Assembly (NCBI GenBank): GCA_001692895.1
Contig: KV748221.1
Span: 1,157,056 to 1,221,055, forward strand
Direction of reading: 5' to 3'
Length of the DNA: 64,000 nt
DNA from: Cenococcum geophilum 1.58
Taxonomy: Eukaryota > Ascomycota > Dothideomycetes > Gloniales > Gloniaceae
The translations under genes were made by a program, and so were the position numbers. The notes under the pieces are model-generated. The model saw nothing but the letters and a program-made list of their open reading frames with translations, did not search any database and had not been told where the DNA came from. Within the stretch, counting starts at the first letter, position 1. Each line of letters starts with the position of its first letter. Positions 34,289 to 44,900 of the stretch are shown here, piece after piece.

Positions 34289-36295
34289 TCATCCTACTAC
34301 GACCATTCGATCCCTGGGCTTTGCTTCGACCCATGCTTCTCTATGAATCTGCCCGACAGCTGCCCGACGAATGTGGTCTTTATAGCTTTCAGCCAATATC
34401 ACATTTAATGTACACCATTCTTTGTCCACATATTCCTCAACTTTCTCATCAAAAAGAGCTTCATCCGTAGTGTATCCTCCCTCGTTGAAGCGTGAAATGA
34501 GCGGACCATAGGCGCTGAGGGAGGAAGCACGAGAGACGGTTGATATCAAAAGCAACTGCAGCGCATCTCCTGAGCCATGCTGCAAATTCTCATCTCTAAG
34601 CCCATAGATGATCCCGCAGCGACGACCGTTCTTGGCGAAGATCATGTGGACATCCTGACAGACCAGAACGTTGTATTCCTGGTTTTGTAAACGCCCCTCA
34701 AACTTCTCCAGCCGAAAGTTACTCATCGCTACAACTTGGGTATGGAATTGGAGTAAGTCTGCAAGTCCTGGACTAGAACTCGGCTGGTATTTGATGGCGA
34801 TGCACGATTTGTACGACTCGCGAATAGGGATCTGAGGAATTCGTTGAACAAGATCACCGTAATGTACATTTCCAACCCACCCAGCCCATGACCAGCTCGG
34901 AAATAGGGCATCAGGTTTGGTATCTCGTCGAGTAATCGTCTCTAACGGAGTCCACAGCAACGCCAGGTCGAGCATTGGTAGAGGAAGTCCAGCACCGAAC
35001 TTCCACCCATAAAGCTTGTCTAGGGCGTCAATAATCCCTATGAAAGCGTTGATGACATCCGACAGGTGCCCCATTTTCTTCTGTGAGTACTCGGCAACGA
35101 ATAGCGCGTAGAATCTAAAGTCATCCGTATTGTCGTACTTGCCTCTACTACGTTGGTTGCGGGACCAGGCTTGAGCCTTTTCTAGAGTGAATAGAGAACC
35201 GGGCCAGGCAGCACTATCATCTCCGTATCGATCCTCACACCAGATGTTTGTCTTGCATTGGAGGTATACCAGCTCATTAAAGAAGAATAGGCATCTCCGA
35301 GATAGGATTCTCTCCTGAAATGTCCAGGCACGGGTGTTGTACGTGAATTTCCCAAATCCTTCTGCGAGGCTAGTTCTTTCAACAAGCTGGAGTCCAGGGG
35401 CTACTTCGACACTTCGTTTATTTCGGACCGTGGGATGTATACCAGGTAAGCCTGAATTAGCGTCGCTTCCGACAACTGCAACAATTGTAAGAACAGCTTT
35501 GCTGTAGATAGCAGCCATTTGAAGGATCTGCTCTTGCTTCCCTTCGTCGTCGTCCTGCACAATGCATAACGTGTCCACCCAGAGGTAAGTCTCTCTCAGT
35601 CCAGCAACCAGCGTCATTGCATCCTTGATCGTTTTAGTGATTGGTGCACCTGACAAGCCATTTTCTTGCTTCAGGCGTGCAAAATTGGCCTTCTCCGTTT
35701 TAAACTGCTCTACTCTTCCCCACACATAACTGAGCGCAAAATACCTACAATCAAAATTTCCCTCCACAATACACTCCTTCTTCACATCAACGAGCAGAAG
35801 TTTCGCATTGTGGCGGTCCACAGTACCAATTTCCTGCGAGTTGCAAGTCGCTCCGTGTTCCTGCTCACAGATGGAGATCCAAGAACGGAGAAGAGACAAA
35901 TCAGCCAAATGCCCCTGAATCACTCGAACATACCGCTCCGGCTCAGGTTCCACCTCTTCCATCTCTTTCACAACGCCGTCTTCGCGCATGAGAATCCCTT
36001 GGTCCATACTCAGCATAACCCAGTCCAGCTCTTTTGAGTGAACATCCTGGCTCTTTCCTTCTCTGACAGCGCGTGTGCGCGTTCGTAAGATATGCCTGCA
36101 AAGACAGCAGTATAGAATGGGTTTCTCCTTACCCTCACAGTCGGGGAAACCATCGTTAAGCCATCGCGGCCCGCCGATGCGCGGAAAGTCATCATCCAGG
36201 ACTGCGCGCTTGCATGGAATGCAAAGCTCTGTTTCGTATGTCCCGTCCCGTAGCTGGCGGTATGCTTCTCGGGTGTAGACTGCTTTGCCAGCCAT
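34289..36295 (-). CDS. HET-domain (heterokaryon incompatibility) protein, 668 aa
   Basis: A single intronless frame from ATG at 36295. The HET domain (PF06985) spans about residues 185-335. Its three hallmark blocks are present: YFALSYVWG (185-193), AGLRETYLWVDTLCIVQDD (231-249) and YNTRAWTFQERILSRRCLFF (319-338). HET domains act in non-self recognition and trigger cell death when activated; many fungal paralogues have no known partner. Before the domain, CIPCK (25-29) and CCLC (63-66) could form a small zinc-binding knuckle, which is inference. No NACHT, WD40, ankyrin or membrane segment is seen after it, only a ~330-residue C-terminal region of the usual divergent kind. Codon use resembles the neighbouring regulator, and no break is visible, so it looks functional. 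Confidence 0.92.
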   Translation of the reverse strand: MAGKAVYTREAYRQLRDGTYETELCIPCKRAVLDDDFPRIGGPRWLNDGFPDCEGKEKPILYCCLCRHILRTRTRAVREGKSQDVHSKELDWVMLSMDQGILMREDGVVKEMEEVEPEPERYVRVIQGHLADLSLLRSWISICEQEHGATCNSQEIGTVDRHNAKLLLVDVKKECIVEGNFDCRYFALSYVWGRVEQFKTEKANFARLKQENGLSGAPITKTIKDAMTLVAGLRETYLWVDTLCIVQDDDEGKQEQILQMAAIYSKAVLTIVAVVGSDANSGLPGIHPTVRNKRSVEVAPGLQLVERTSLAEGFGKFTYNTRAWTFQERILSRRCLFFFNELVYLQCKTNIWCEDRYGDDSAAWPGSLFTLEKAQAWSRNQRSRGKYDNTDDFRFYALFVAEYSQKKMGHLSDVINAFIGIIDALDKLYGWKFGAGLPLPMLDLALLWTPLETITRRDTKPDALFPSWSWAGWVGNVHYGDLVQRIPQIPIRESYKSCIAIKYQPSSSPGLADLLQFHTQVVAMSNFRLEKFEGRLQNQEYNVLVCQDVHMIFAKNGRRCGIIYGLRDENLQHGSGDALQLLLISTVSRASSLSAYGPLISRFNEGGYTTDEALFDEKVEEYVDKEWCTLNVILAESYKDHIRRAAVGQIHREAWVEAKPRDRMVVVG

Positions 36296-37065
36296 CGTGA
36301 CCTTTCTGGACTTCCGTGAAGCTGTATGATACCACCACTCCTAATAACTAGAAAAATGAGTAATTTGAATGTGTAAGTTAAAGGATACATGAAATGTGGT
36401 TTCAGTACGCTGCAATATTGTGCAGTTTGCAGGACACTCATAGGACTTCTCTTCAGAGACGAAAAGTACAGTCAAACATAACTTGAAAGGTTCAAATAAC
36501 CGCTCGATTTACTCTCCGAATCCGATGGAGCGGTGGATCGGTGGAGGCGGATACAAAACGATGAAGTTTGGCTTTGAAGAGCAATAAAAGCAATGTGGAA
36601 GCAGGCAACGCATTCTTGTATGGTTTCACACGCTAACCTATTTAGGATATTATTGCGCGTACACTTGGCAATTCTTATTTGAGGCATCAATAATTGACCG
36701 TCTCTTCGAGAACAAATAACTCAAGAAGGAAAGGTGCCAGCACATAGGAAAAGAAAGAAGAGACCAGGACTTAACTCTGGGCCTGACACCAGCTCCTCAT
36801 CTCTATCCACATTACCAAGGCTTGCACAGACCTAATGCCGGCCCTGGATCGCCCTTCCAAGCCGGCCAGTAAACGGGGCGCGAGGCTCCGCAGCTGTCAT
36901 ACATGAAATATAAGAGAAGGGCATCTCCCACTCTCCAAAAGCCAAAGATTCTGCCTTTCGCACCTTGGTACGACTAGAGGAATCTGACTCTGACAGCCAG
37001 CTCATCCTTGCCAACCACCGCGCTTTTTCACCTTGCTTTCGTTTGCTCCCCATCATTGGCCCATA
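36296..37065. promoter_or_regulatory. Divergent intergenic region, HET gene / C2H2 relic
   Basis: This 770-bp stretch separates the minus-strand HET start from the plus-strand start of the dead C2H2 gene. It should hold both promoters. I see no unmistakable TATA box or repeated operator. Confidence 0.4.
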
Positions 37066-38728
37066 ATGAGCCACGATTACGCCTCACAAATCCCTTGGGA
37101 CATCTCATTGGAGGACGATCTTGAGTGAGTAAAAAAAAGACAGGGGTTGACCGAATGGCGACAATCCAGTCTGGCTTTGGTTTCAGCGAAAAACTTAGAG
37201 TCTATAACGTTACTGTATGAGCCTCATTTTTAGCCTCCGGCTCCAGGGCTAGAAAATACACTAACTAAAGCAACACCTAATGTTGGCCTGCATTCTGCAA
37301 CAATCGATGGTTTTCACACAGCCTATTTTCCATTGACATCGTCGTTCAGCGGCTGTGAACTAGGGTTTTCTGCTTCCCCAGCTTGTCCATATAGCTTCGA
37401 TTAAATGCCCCAAACATTCCGGGACATGAAATAATGCAAGTCAGGCTACATCAAAACTAAACGGGCAACATCTCTACTGCGGATGTGGCAAGCCATGCCT
37501 ATCTACAAGATGTGTATTCCACAGGCAGTACAATGGCAACACAGTTAGGGCGCAGTGGTGTTGCTTTGTTGGACACCGCATGCAGGCAAGTTGGACTATC
37601 TCATACCCAGTTCGGAGAGCCAGGCCAAGTGATAGCAACGCCAACGGCCCCCGGAGACTTTAGTTTCATTAGTGGACGTCGATGGTGGGAAGCCCTGCCA
37701 GCAGCCTTAGGGTAAGTGGATGTCTAAACATCGATCTGTGGTGCTTAAAACCAAGCCAAAGAGTAGATCTATTGAAGATTCGAACTCGATCCCAAACTCT
37801 GAAGAACTTACAAATCTTACAGGCCGCAAATGTAACTTTCCGGGCTGCCGTTCGGAAAGGACGTTCAAGTAGAATTACCTATTGCAACGCCATATGTAGA
37901 TGCATGAGAGGACGGAAACGTTCGACTGCCCCACCGTTAACTGCAAGCACCGCGGGCCGAAAGTTTTCTATCAATCAAACAAACTAAAGGCTCATGTCAA
38001 CGTTGCACACGACGAGCACACGATGTTCGCTTGTGTCGACCTGAATTGGACTTACTTATTACCGTCTTACTACTGTCTCAGTTACCTACCCTGACTCGGT
38101 CAACGATGTAGTCTACTACCCCTTCCTTATGTATATATAGATGCTCTAGAGCCACATTCAATAGACAGAGTTCTCATTCCTGATCGTCCGTTCAACAGCT
38201 TGCCCTGTAGCGGGATGCCTTTCAGCTCGTACTGCTATCTCATGCAATATGCTGGCGCTCCATATTCGCAACCATGATCATGGCGCATGCAAGCCATATT
38301 GCGGTCATTTCAAAGTCCTTGGGAAGTGCGACGAAAACTGACACTGCCCGGTTGGGGTATGTACCCGAAAGCAGGATCTAGCCTCTTTGTAAGAACATGT
38401 TATGCAACATGATGAGGAAGAACGAAATGTGTCCCGCATTGGAATTACCATTACAGGATTCGGTACTGCCACCGCCTTTGTTATCTGCCCTTTCCCCGAG
38501 GGCCGAATACGACTTCTACAGCTTATGGAATTCAAGGATCATATAATTGAATATATTTTCACTGACCCAACCCATTTTCGTGACTGGGGGGCTCAATTAT
38601 CGCTATGGAGAGCTGATGACTCTCCTCCGTGGCAGGCATGGGAGGTTACTTTTAAAAATCTCCATATGGTGCACCTAAAATATAAACCGTCAAAATTCCT
38701 GATATGGACTAATCAGACTTGCTATTAA
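37066..38728 (+). pseudogene. Dead C2H2 zinc-finger gene carrying a solo LTR
   Basis: A first exon MSHDYASQIPWDISLEDDLE (37066-37124) ends at a GTGAGT donor. Later exon-like sequence lies at about 37460-37715 (ending near a GTAAGT) and from 37821 (after an acceptor ttacag). The latter gives several C2H2-like units: CNFPGCRSERTF...NYLLQRHM, CPTVNCKHRG...LKAHVNVAH, CPVAGCLSARTA...LHIRNH, and CPVGVCTRKQDL...EHVMQH. In-frame TAG/TGA codons occur in the finger region, all explainable as C-to-T changes. A solo LTR (38034-38197) sits within the third finger; removing it and one GCTTG restores the FAC/PVAG reading. The tail after 38400 is open to TGA-free CY* at 38728. It was probably a nuclear regulator or effector-type protein; dead now. 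Confidence 0.75.
38034..38197 (+). repeat. Solo LTR with perfect GCTTG target duplication
   Basis: This 164-bp sequence starts TGTCGACCTGAA and ends CGTCCGTTCAACA, flanked by GCTTG at 38029-38033 and 38198-38202. A longer member of the family (240 bp) is at 56283-56522 on the other strand. It contains a TATATATAG-type box near 38140. Fossil remnant of LTR-LTR recombination. Confidence 0.9.
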
Positions 38729-39410
38729 ACAAGCAAGCCAAGCCGGAAAGCCTTAGCTTGCTGGCTTGAAACTTTTCGCACCTGAAGCTGGCTTGCTTGG
38801 CTTAATAGGTCGAAATAGTCGGCTTGCTTGGCTTGCTTAAAGGCTTGTTTGATTTTATACATATTTTAGAGTAATATACAAAATCAAGCCTCCGAGCCAC
38901 CGATTTGGCCAAAAAGCTCCTCTTGTAGCCCCAATTTATAGTCATTATAATATAAGATAGCATAGAGATAACGTAATAAGGAAGTTCGCGTGGCTAAGGG
39001 CGTCTATTAAGGCTTGGCATGGTGGTAATGAAGGTTTTAGTAGGAAGGCTTCAGTAGAAAGATCCTGTTAACTCCAACGGTTAGCCACTAGTTATACTAA
39101 TCCCGGTGAACTTATTACCTCATCTACTAGATCCTTTGAAGCACATTCTTAAATAGCTGTGATTACACTATAAAGCAGTAATAATATTAGGGCGAAGCTT
39201 CGAGAGACGCGGTTCTAGTAGATCACTAGCTTCACTAAACGCCCGTCCGCAGTCGTCGCTTGTAGCCAGTATAATCAATATGTTAAGGGCCACCCATGCG
39301 AGCTTCGGCTGAGTCGTTCGCCAATGGGTGATCGTCTGGTGGTGGCAGAGTCTTCCAAGCTTCGTATTCGACGCGTCGATAGAGCTTTAAGCCACGTGGC
39401 TGGTGTATTA
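38729..39410. other. Intergenic stretch with GCAAGCCAAGC inverted-word clusters
   Basis: 38727-38850 holds many GCAAGCCAAGC words in both orientations, including an imperfect inverted pair around CTATTAA...TTAATAG (38726-38808). A second cluster is at 39540-39616 inside the next element. They look like ends of a MITE or hAT-like element, but I cannot pair them cleanly. The middle (38880-39400) has no recognisable coding signal. Confidence 0.4.
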
Positions 39411-40430
39411 CCTAAATAGTCCTGTTTGCTCCATTTGCACACTCAGAAATATCCAAAATCATTTATCTACAACTCCATAAATCTATTACGAACTTCAGAT
39501 CTCTACTAAAATTTTATATATATATTTCCTATTAGGCGGGCAGGCAAGCAAGCAAGCAGGCCCTCTTTTGGCTTGCTGGCTTACTTGATTACCAATCAAG
39601 CAAGCCAAGCAAGCAGTCTTATCTCGGTCCCAGACGATAACGTGATCCACAAGCGAGTGGTCGACACAAGCGAGTGGTCGACCCATTTTGTACGCGACGC
39701 GTCTCTTTATTCAACTACCAAAATGACTACACCACAATCTAAAGATTCCTCTTATACGGAGGGGAGAGTTCAGCTAGCTATTCAAGCTTTTAAAAAAGGC
39801 CAATTTCAAAGCCTTCAAGCCGCTGCGCTCACATATGACGCCCCTATTACGACCGTTCGACGCCGCGCTCGCGGTATTTAGTCACGACGTGATTCTTAGC
39901 CATTAAACCGTAAACTTTCTTCTACTAAGGAAGAAACTCTAATACAATGGATTTTATCTATGGATTAACGTGGTATGCTGCCTACGATAGCATCTATATA
40001 AAGGTCAGCGGACCTTCTTCTTGCTTAACGGTCGGAATCTACTACCCCGTAAACGGTCGGCCAAAATTGGGTACAAAACTTTATTAACCGCTATAATAAA
40101 ATTAAGTCTAAATATAACCGCAAGTATAACTATTAACGGGCCAAATGCGAAGATCTAGGTATAATCCAAAAGTGGTTTCGGCGTGTGTAAAGCACAATTA
40201 AGCAGTATAGAATTGCAGTGGAAGATATTTATAACTTTGACGAGACTGGCTTCTAAATAGGCGTAATAGCTACCGTAAAAGTTATTATAGGATCTAAAAG
40301 GCAAGGCCGTCCAGTAATAACACAGCCAGGGAATTAAGAATGGGTTATAGTTATTAAGGCAGTTAATATACGTGGATTTATATTACCTCCGCTAGTTATC
40401 CTTAAGGCAGTTATATATCAAGCGGCTTAG

Positions 40431-40565
40431 TATCCCTTCGCACGTTGGTTTGCGTCCTACGGTATCGATAAGGGCCTGGCCAATAAGAGGCGCCCGTTGG
40501 GCGCCCGTGTGTACGATGTTCCTAGGCTTGGCGCCAAGTGTAGGACTCCAACGTGCGAAGGGATA
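40431..40565. mobile_element. 135-bp MITE with perfect 18-bp terminal inverted repeats
   Basis: TATCCCTTCGCACGTTGG at 40431-40448 and its exact complement at 40548-40565, including the TA target bases. It is GC-rich internally (ggcgcccgttgggcgccc forms a further short palindrome). It is inserted in the Fot1-like transposase region. Low mutation in both ends suggests it is younger than its host. Confidence 0.85.
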
Positions 40566-40734
40566 AAGACGGGTTACTACCACTAGATTAGATAATTGGA
40601 GTTAGCGAGAATAGCTAGACGACTAATAAACTTAGATTAACCTGGTTAACGGACGTTTTTAATAAATATACTAAAGCTTATACAGTTAGCAGATATAGGC
40701 TGCTAATCCTTAACGGTTACATCAGGAAAAAAAA

Positions 40735-41020
40735 TTTCGGGCTCGTTGTTGCAGTTTGCGGCAATTTGCGGCAAACTATACGGTCGCGGCAGTCGTATAT
40801 GGTCTTGTGCAGTTTACGCATTTTGCGGCAAACTGCACAGAGCCTGCGTATTTTGCAGTAACTTGCAATAAACTACACAGAGCCTGCGCATTTTACAGCA
40901 ACTTGCAGTAAACGCGCAGAGCCTATATATTTTACACGTTTTGTATATTTTATATATTTTATATATTTTGCACATTTTATACATTTTATATATTTTATAT
41001 TTTACATATTTTATATTCCT
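40735..41020. repeat. Subterminal repeats of TIR element copy 2 (left)
   Basis: Repeats of gcagtttgcggcaatttgcgg and cacagagcctgcgcatttta, then tatatttta words. Similar cgcaatttgcggcgattt repeats occupy 47900-48040 at the other end. Confidence 0.7.
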
Positions 41021-41627
41021 ATATAACTATCTATCTATCGCAGTTACGTAAGGGGATATTTTAATTTTTATATAATTAGGAGGCGTAGGGCTATAAGGTC
41101 GCTCTAGGGCTAGTTCTTAGCAATTTTGCTAGTTCCTAGCACTTAAATCTGCTAAGGATTTGCCCTAAAGCGGCCAGATGTCCCTGACCGTAAGCCTATA
41201 GCTACAAGACTATCTAACTATAGTGGTCGTATTAAGGCTAGCTCTTAGTGGTTTTACTAGTTCCTAGTACCTACTAAAGAATTACCTTAAAGCGCTATTT
41301 ATATATAATATATACTGAGTGCAAGGGATAGTGGGTAGGGAAAGCGAATTAGCCACGTAGTGACTGCGTTTGATATTCGCAAATATTACAGGAGGTCTTA
41401 GTATTGTGCGTTGCTAAGGTAGATGCTGCCAAGCAATATATAGACGCTAGTATCTATCTATCGCAGTCACGTAAGGGGATATTTTAATTTTTATATAATT
41501 AGGAGGTGTAGGGCTATAAGGTCGCTCTAGGGCTAGTTCTTAGCAGTTTTGCTAGTTCCTAGCACTTAAATCTGCTAAGGATTTGCCCTAAAGCGGCCAG
41601 ATATCCCTAAGCAAAGCTCCTACGCCC

Positions 41628-41815
41628 AATAAGACATTACCGCATTCTGCTATATTCTGCCAAATTCTACCACCTTATCGCATTCTGCTAAATTCTGCCA
41701 TATTATTGCATTCTGCCAAATTCTGCCATATTATCGCATTCTGCCAAATTCTACCATATTATCGCATTCTGCCAAGTTCTGCTATATTATTATATTCTGC
41801 TATATTCTGCCAACC
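41628..41815. repeat. ~28-bp tandem array (attctgccaaattctgccat type)
   Basis: About six units of tattatcgcattctgccaaa-type sequence inside the Ngaro fossil between the recombinase region and repeat B1. Confidence 0.85.
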
Positions 41816-41830
41816 CTAAGTTATAAGCCA

Positions 41831-41904
41831 ACCAATTAGGATTTTCCATGCCCGGTATAGAAAATCGCTATTAGCTCGCTTACCACTAGCGCCTTAGCGG
41901 CCCT
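41831..41904. other. Hairpin-bearing segment shared with copia copy 2
   Basis: The partner of 22443-22517; see that entry. Here it lies between the recombinase region and the 28-bp array. Confidence 0.75.
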
Positions 41905-44900
41905 CTTAATATCTTAACCTATTACGTAGTAATCCTTACGCTAAGAGCGGTACACCACGCTAAAAGTAAGAGTTAAGGTGACGGAGGTTAGTAGTCTTAG
42001 TCCTAATATATAGGCGAAAGGCTTCTAATAACTACCGACCTAGCTGCTAAATTTACTAGTGTAAACACCCTAAATCTTTAGCGAACTAGGCAGCGCCCTG
42101 GCGGAAGAAGTAGTTTAAGTAACTACTTAGGTTAATCCTAGCAGCTACTAGATAGGAGAAAAGGATTTTATAAACCCCTAAAGAGGTAAAGGGTTTACCA
42201 TTAAGACTAAATAAGGGAGAGTTAAGGGGTTAAGGGTCCCTATTAAACAGCTTTATTATAGCAGCGACTAGGTATAATAGGCCGCCTACTACCGCGATAG
42301 CGACGTTAACGCCCTAGTGTTACTTGTTGGCTTTGCTCTATTTAAGGCGGAATATTATTCCACTAGGCGTAAAGGTAATATTGTATTAAGTGGCCTTTTT
42401 TGCTAGGAAGGTTGTTCGGTTCTTAAGCTCCGCTATAATATACGTAATCTTGCCTATCTATAGAAATCTAGTAAATATAAGGGTAAATACGGCATTAGTA
42501 TTAATATCCAGTAGCAATAGGCCGTGTGTTATTACCTAGGCTAGAATATCCCTAGTAATAGGTTGCTTATCCTTTTTTGCTAAAGGAGAGATAGCGGCTA
42601 CTTTAGCGAGTAATCGGTGTACTATAGGATCCTTAAATACTGTAATTAAGATGCCGTAATCTACGTGGCGTAAGCGAATTACGGAGACGTAGGCTCGTAA
42701 GGTTTTGGCCTTAAGCCTACCTATCTATGGCTAGGAGGTACCGAACGCATAGTAGGCAATCCATTCGCCTAGTTTACGCGGCTTAGCTGGGTAAGGGGAG
42801 ACTCCTTTAAGTACGCAGTATAACTCCCAGCTGTTAACTGCTAAGGAATAGTTCCTACGGGTTACTAGCGCAAGGCCGTTCCAGAAAAGGAGCGCATAGA
42901 GGTTGGATAGCGCGTTAATATTATCTTTAAAGTTTATAGGCGGTTGTAAGTAGTCTATTAGGTTTACGGCACCTATTAAAAACTTATTAGCTTTAGTAGT
43001 AATAAATTAAGGGCCTAGTATGGGTAGAACTAATAGATAGCCGCGGCTTAAAATTAAGATAGTGTATTAGCTAAGCTATTTAAATCACCTAGGATCTACT
43101 TCGCGGATATTATAATATTATAAGCTATAGCAGCTAGCATAATCTTGCGGAGCAATTTATTTACTACGCCACGGATAACAGTCTTCTTAATGCTCTAGTA
43201 AACCACTATACTATTAGTGTGAATAGATAGCGCGCTATACTACCAGTTGGTAGACTATAGATTAAATGCGTAAGTAATAGTATGCATCTCTTTCGGATTA
43301 ATATAGTCTACTTATTAACTAGGCTTAGGCAATATACTAAACGCCTAAGATTAAGGGAGGTTGGCTATATACCACTACCAGTCATCCTTATATTTAAGTT
43401 CCTTAAAAAAGTAAAAGCCGCTAAACCCAAACTGGGTAGAGGCATTAGTAAAAAGATAAATGCGGGTACGCTTAACGTTATTAAAGAACAATACCCTATT
43501 ACTTATAGTAAGTAAGTTAAGCTAGATATATAAGTCACTTCGCAACTTAGTGCTAAATTACCTAGGTTTATACTTATTTACTAAAGTCTCCGGCTAAGCA
43601 GTAATAAAGATCTAAAGGGATCTAAAGTAAGATCAACTAAGTCTAATTACGTAGGCGTACTATATAAGGTAGCCCGTAAGCTACTAGGCTTAAAGGAATA
43701 ATAAATAAGCCGTATTAGAGTGCGGTAGTGACTTTCTTAATAGCACGTAATGTTTCTATAGTAATAATCGCGTTTATATTTATATGGTGTTAATAGTATA
43801 TCCTAGAACTTTAATAATAGTTCCTACTATGTCTTTAGAGCCATTTTAAGGGATACTTAGGGAGTTAGTAACAGAGATATAAGTCTAGGTGATAGCCGCT
43901 AAGTTTTAAGGTTGGTAAGGGATAAAAGATAAAGTTATCTAGGTAGTATTCTACTCTTATAAGGTAGTTAATAAATAGAGTATTTAGTGCAGGCCTCCGC
44001 AAAGAGGTTAAATATATACAGCAAGCGCGCAGTTCGAAGACTAAAGGAAAAGGAACAGTACATTTCCTAGTAGGTAACACCTTCCCCAAGGAGAAGGCCT
44101 AATTAATGTTCTTGGCCGCCCTATAACGATATAGGGTGGGCGACTGATAACGGAACGGCGTTCTTTTATATCCTCTTTTAAGCAGTAGAATACGTCAACC
44201 TATCTAAAAATAACGTGGGCCTTAAATGCGGTAAAGCTATAGTATAAATACTAGTGCTCATATTCCTTCTAGGCATTGCGATATTTAGAACTAAACTGCT
44301 AGTAGCACCCAATCGGAGAGATCGTAAATTCAGGGATATCCACTATCCGATTGTTAGCACTTAGGCCTACAGAGGTAAGACTAATAAAATCAGGCCCTGT
44401 CGCGATTCCTAATATATCCCTTTTTTAAGGTCTGATATTATCTTCTTAGAGATAAGGCAGCGTTATCCTAAGAGGAGTTATGGTTCCTATAAGATCTTAA
44501 GGTAGGAATAAACTTGGCTCTATCTCATAGCTATAGGTTAGGATACCTACTAAGGTGGCTAGTAAATTGCCCGGGTAGTTAAATAGAAGGGAGTACTACG
44601 CTAAGATCCTTAGGGTAATAGAGAGTGGTAGAGAGCCTTCGCCTCTAAAAGGTAGAGAATAATAGTAACATATTAGGCCTAGGTCCTAGGCGTATAATTA
44701 AAGTTAGTGTTGTTATTAGGCTAGACCCTACTTTATAAGGTTCGCCTTACTATTCCTAGGCGCAAGCTTTAGATAATATAGTATAATCTTTACTATACTT
44801 TAAGCACTTATGCGGGTATTTGCAAGCTATATTATCGCAGCCTCTACTATTAAACCTATAGCAGGTATTAGAGGTATAAGAGGTATCTAACCTAGGTCTC

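Noticed and set aside
43282-43515. 77-codon plus frame in the Ngaro region
   Set aside because: Opposite strand to the recognisable retroelement reading; no motif.
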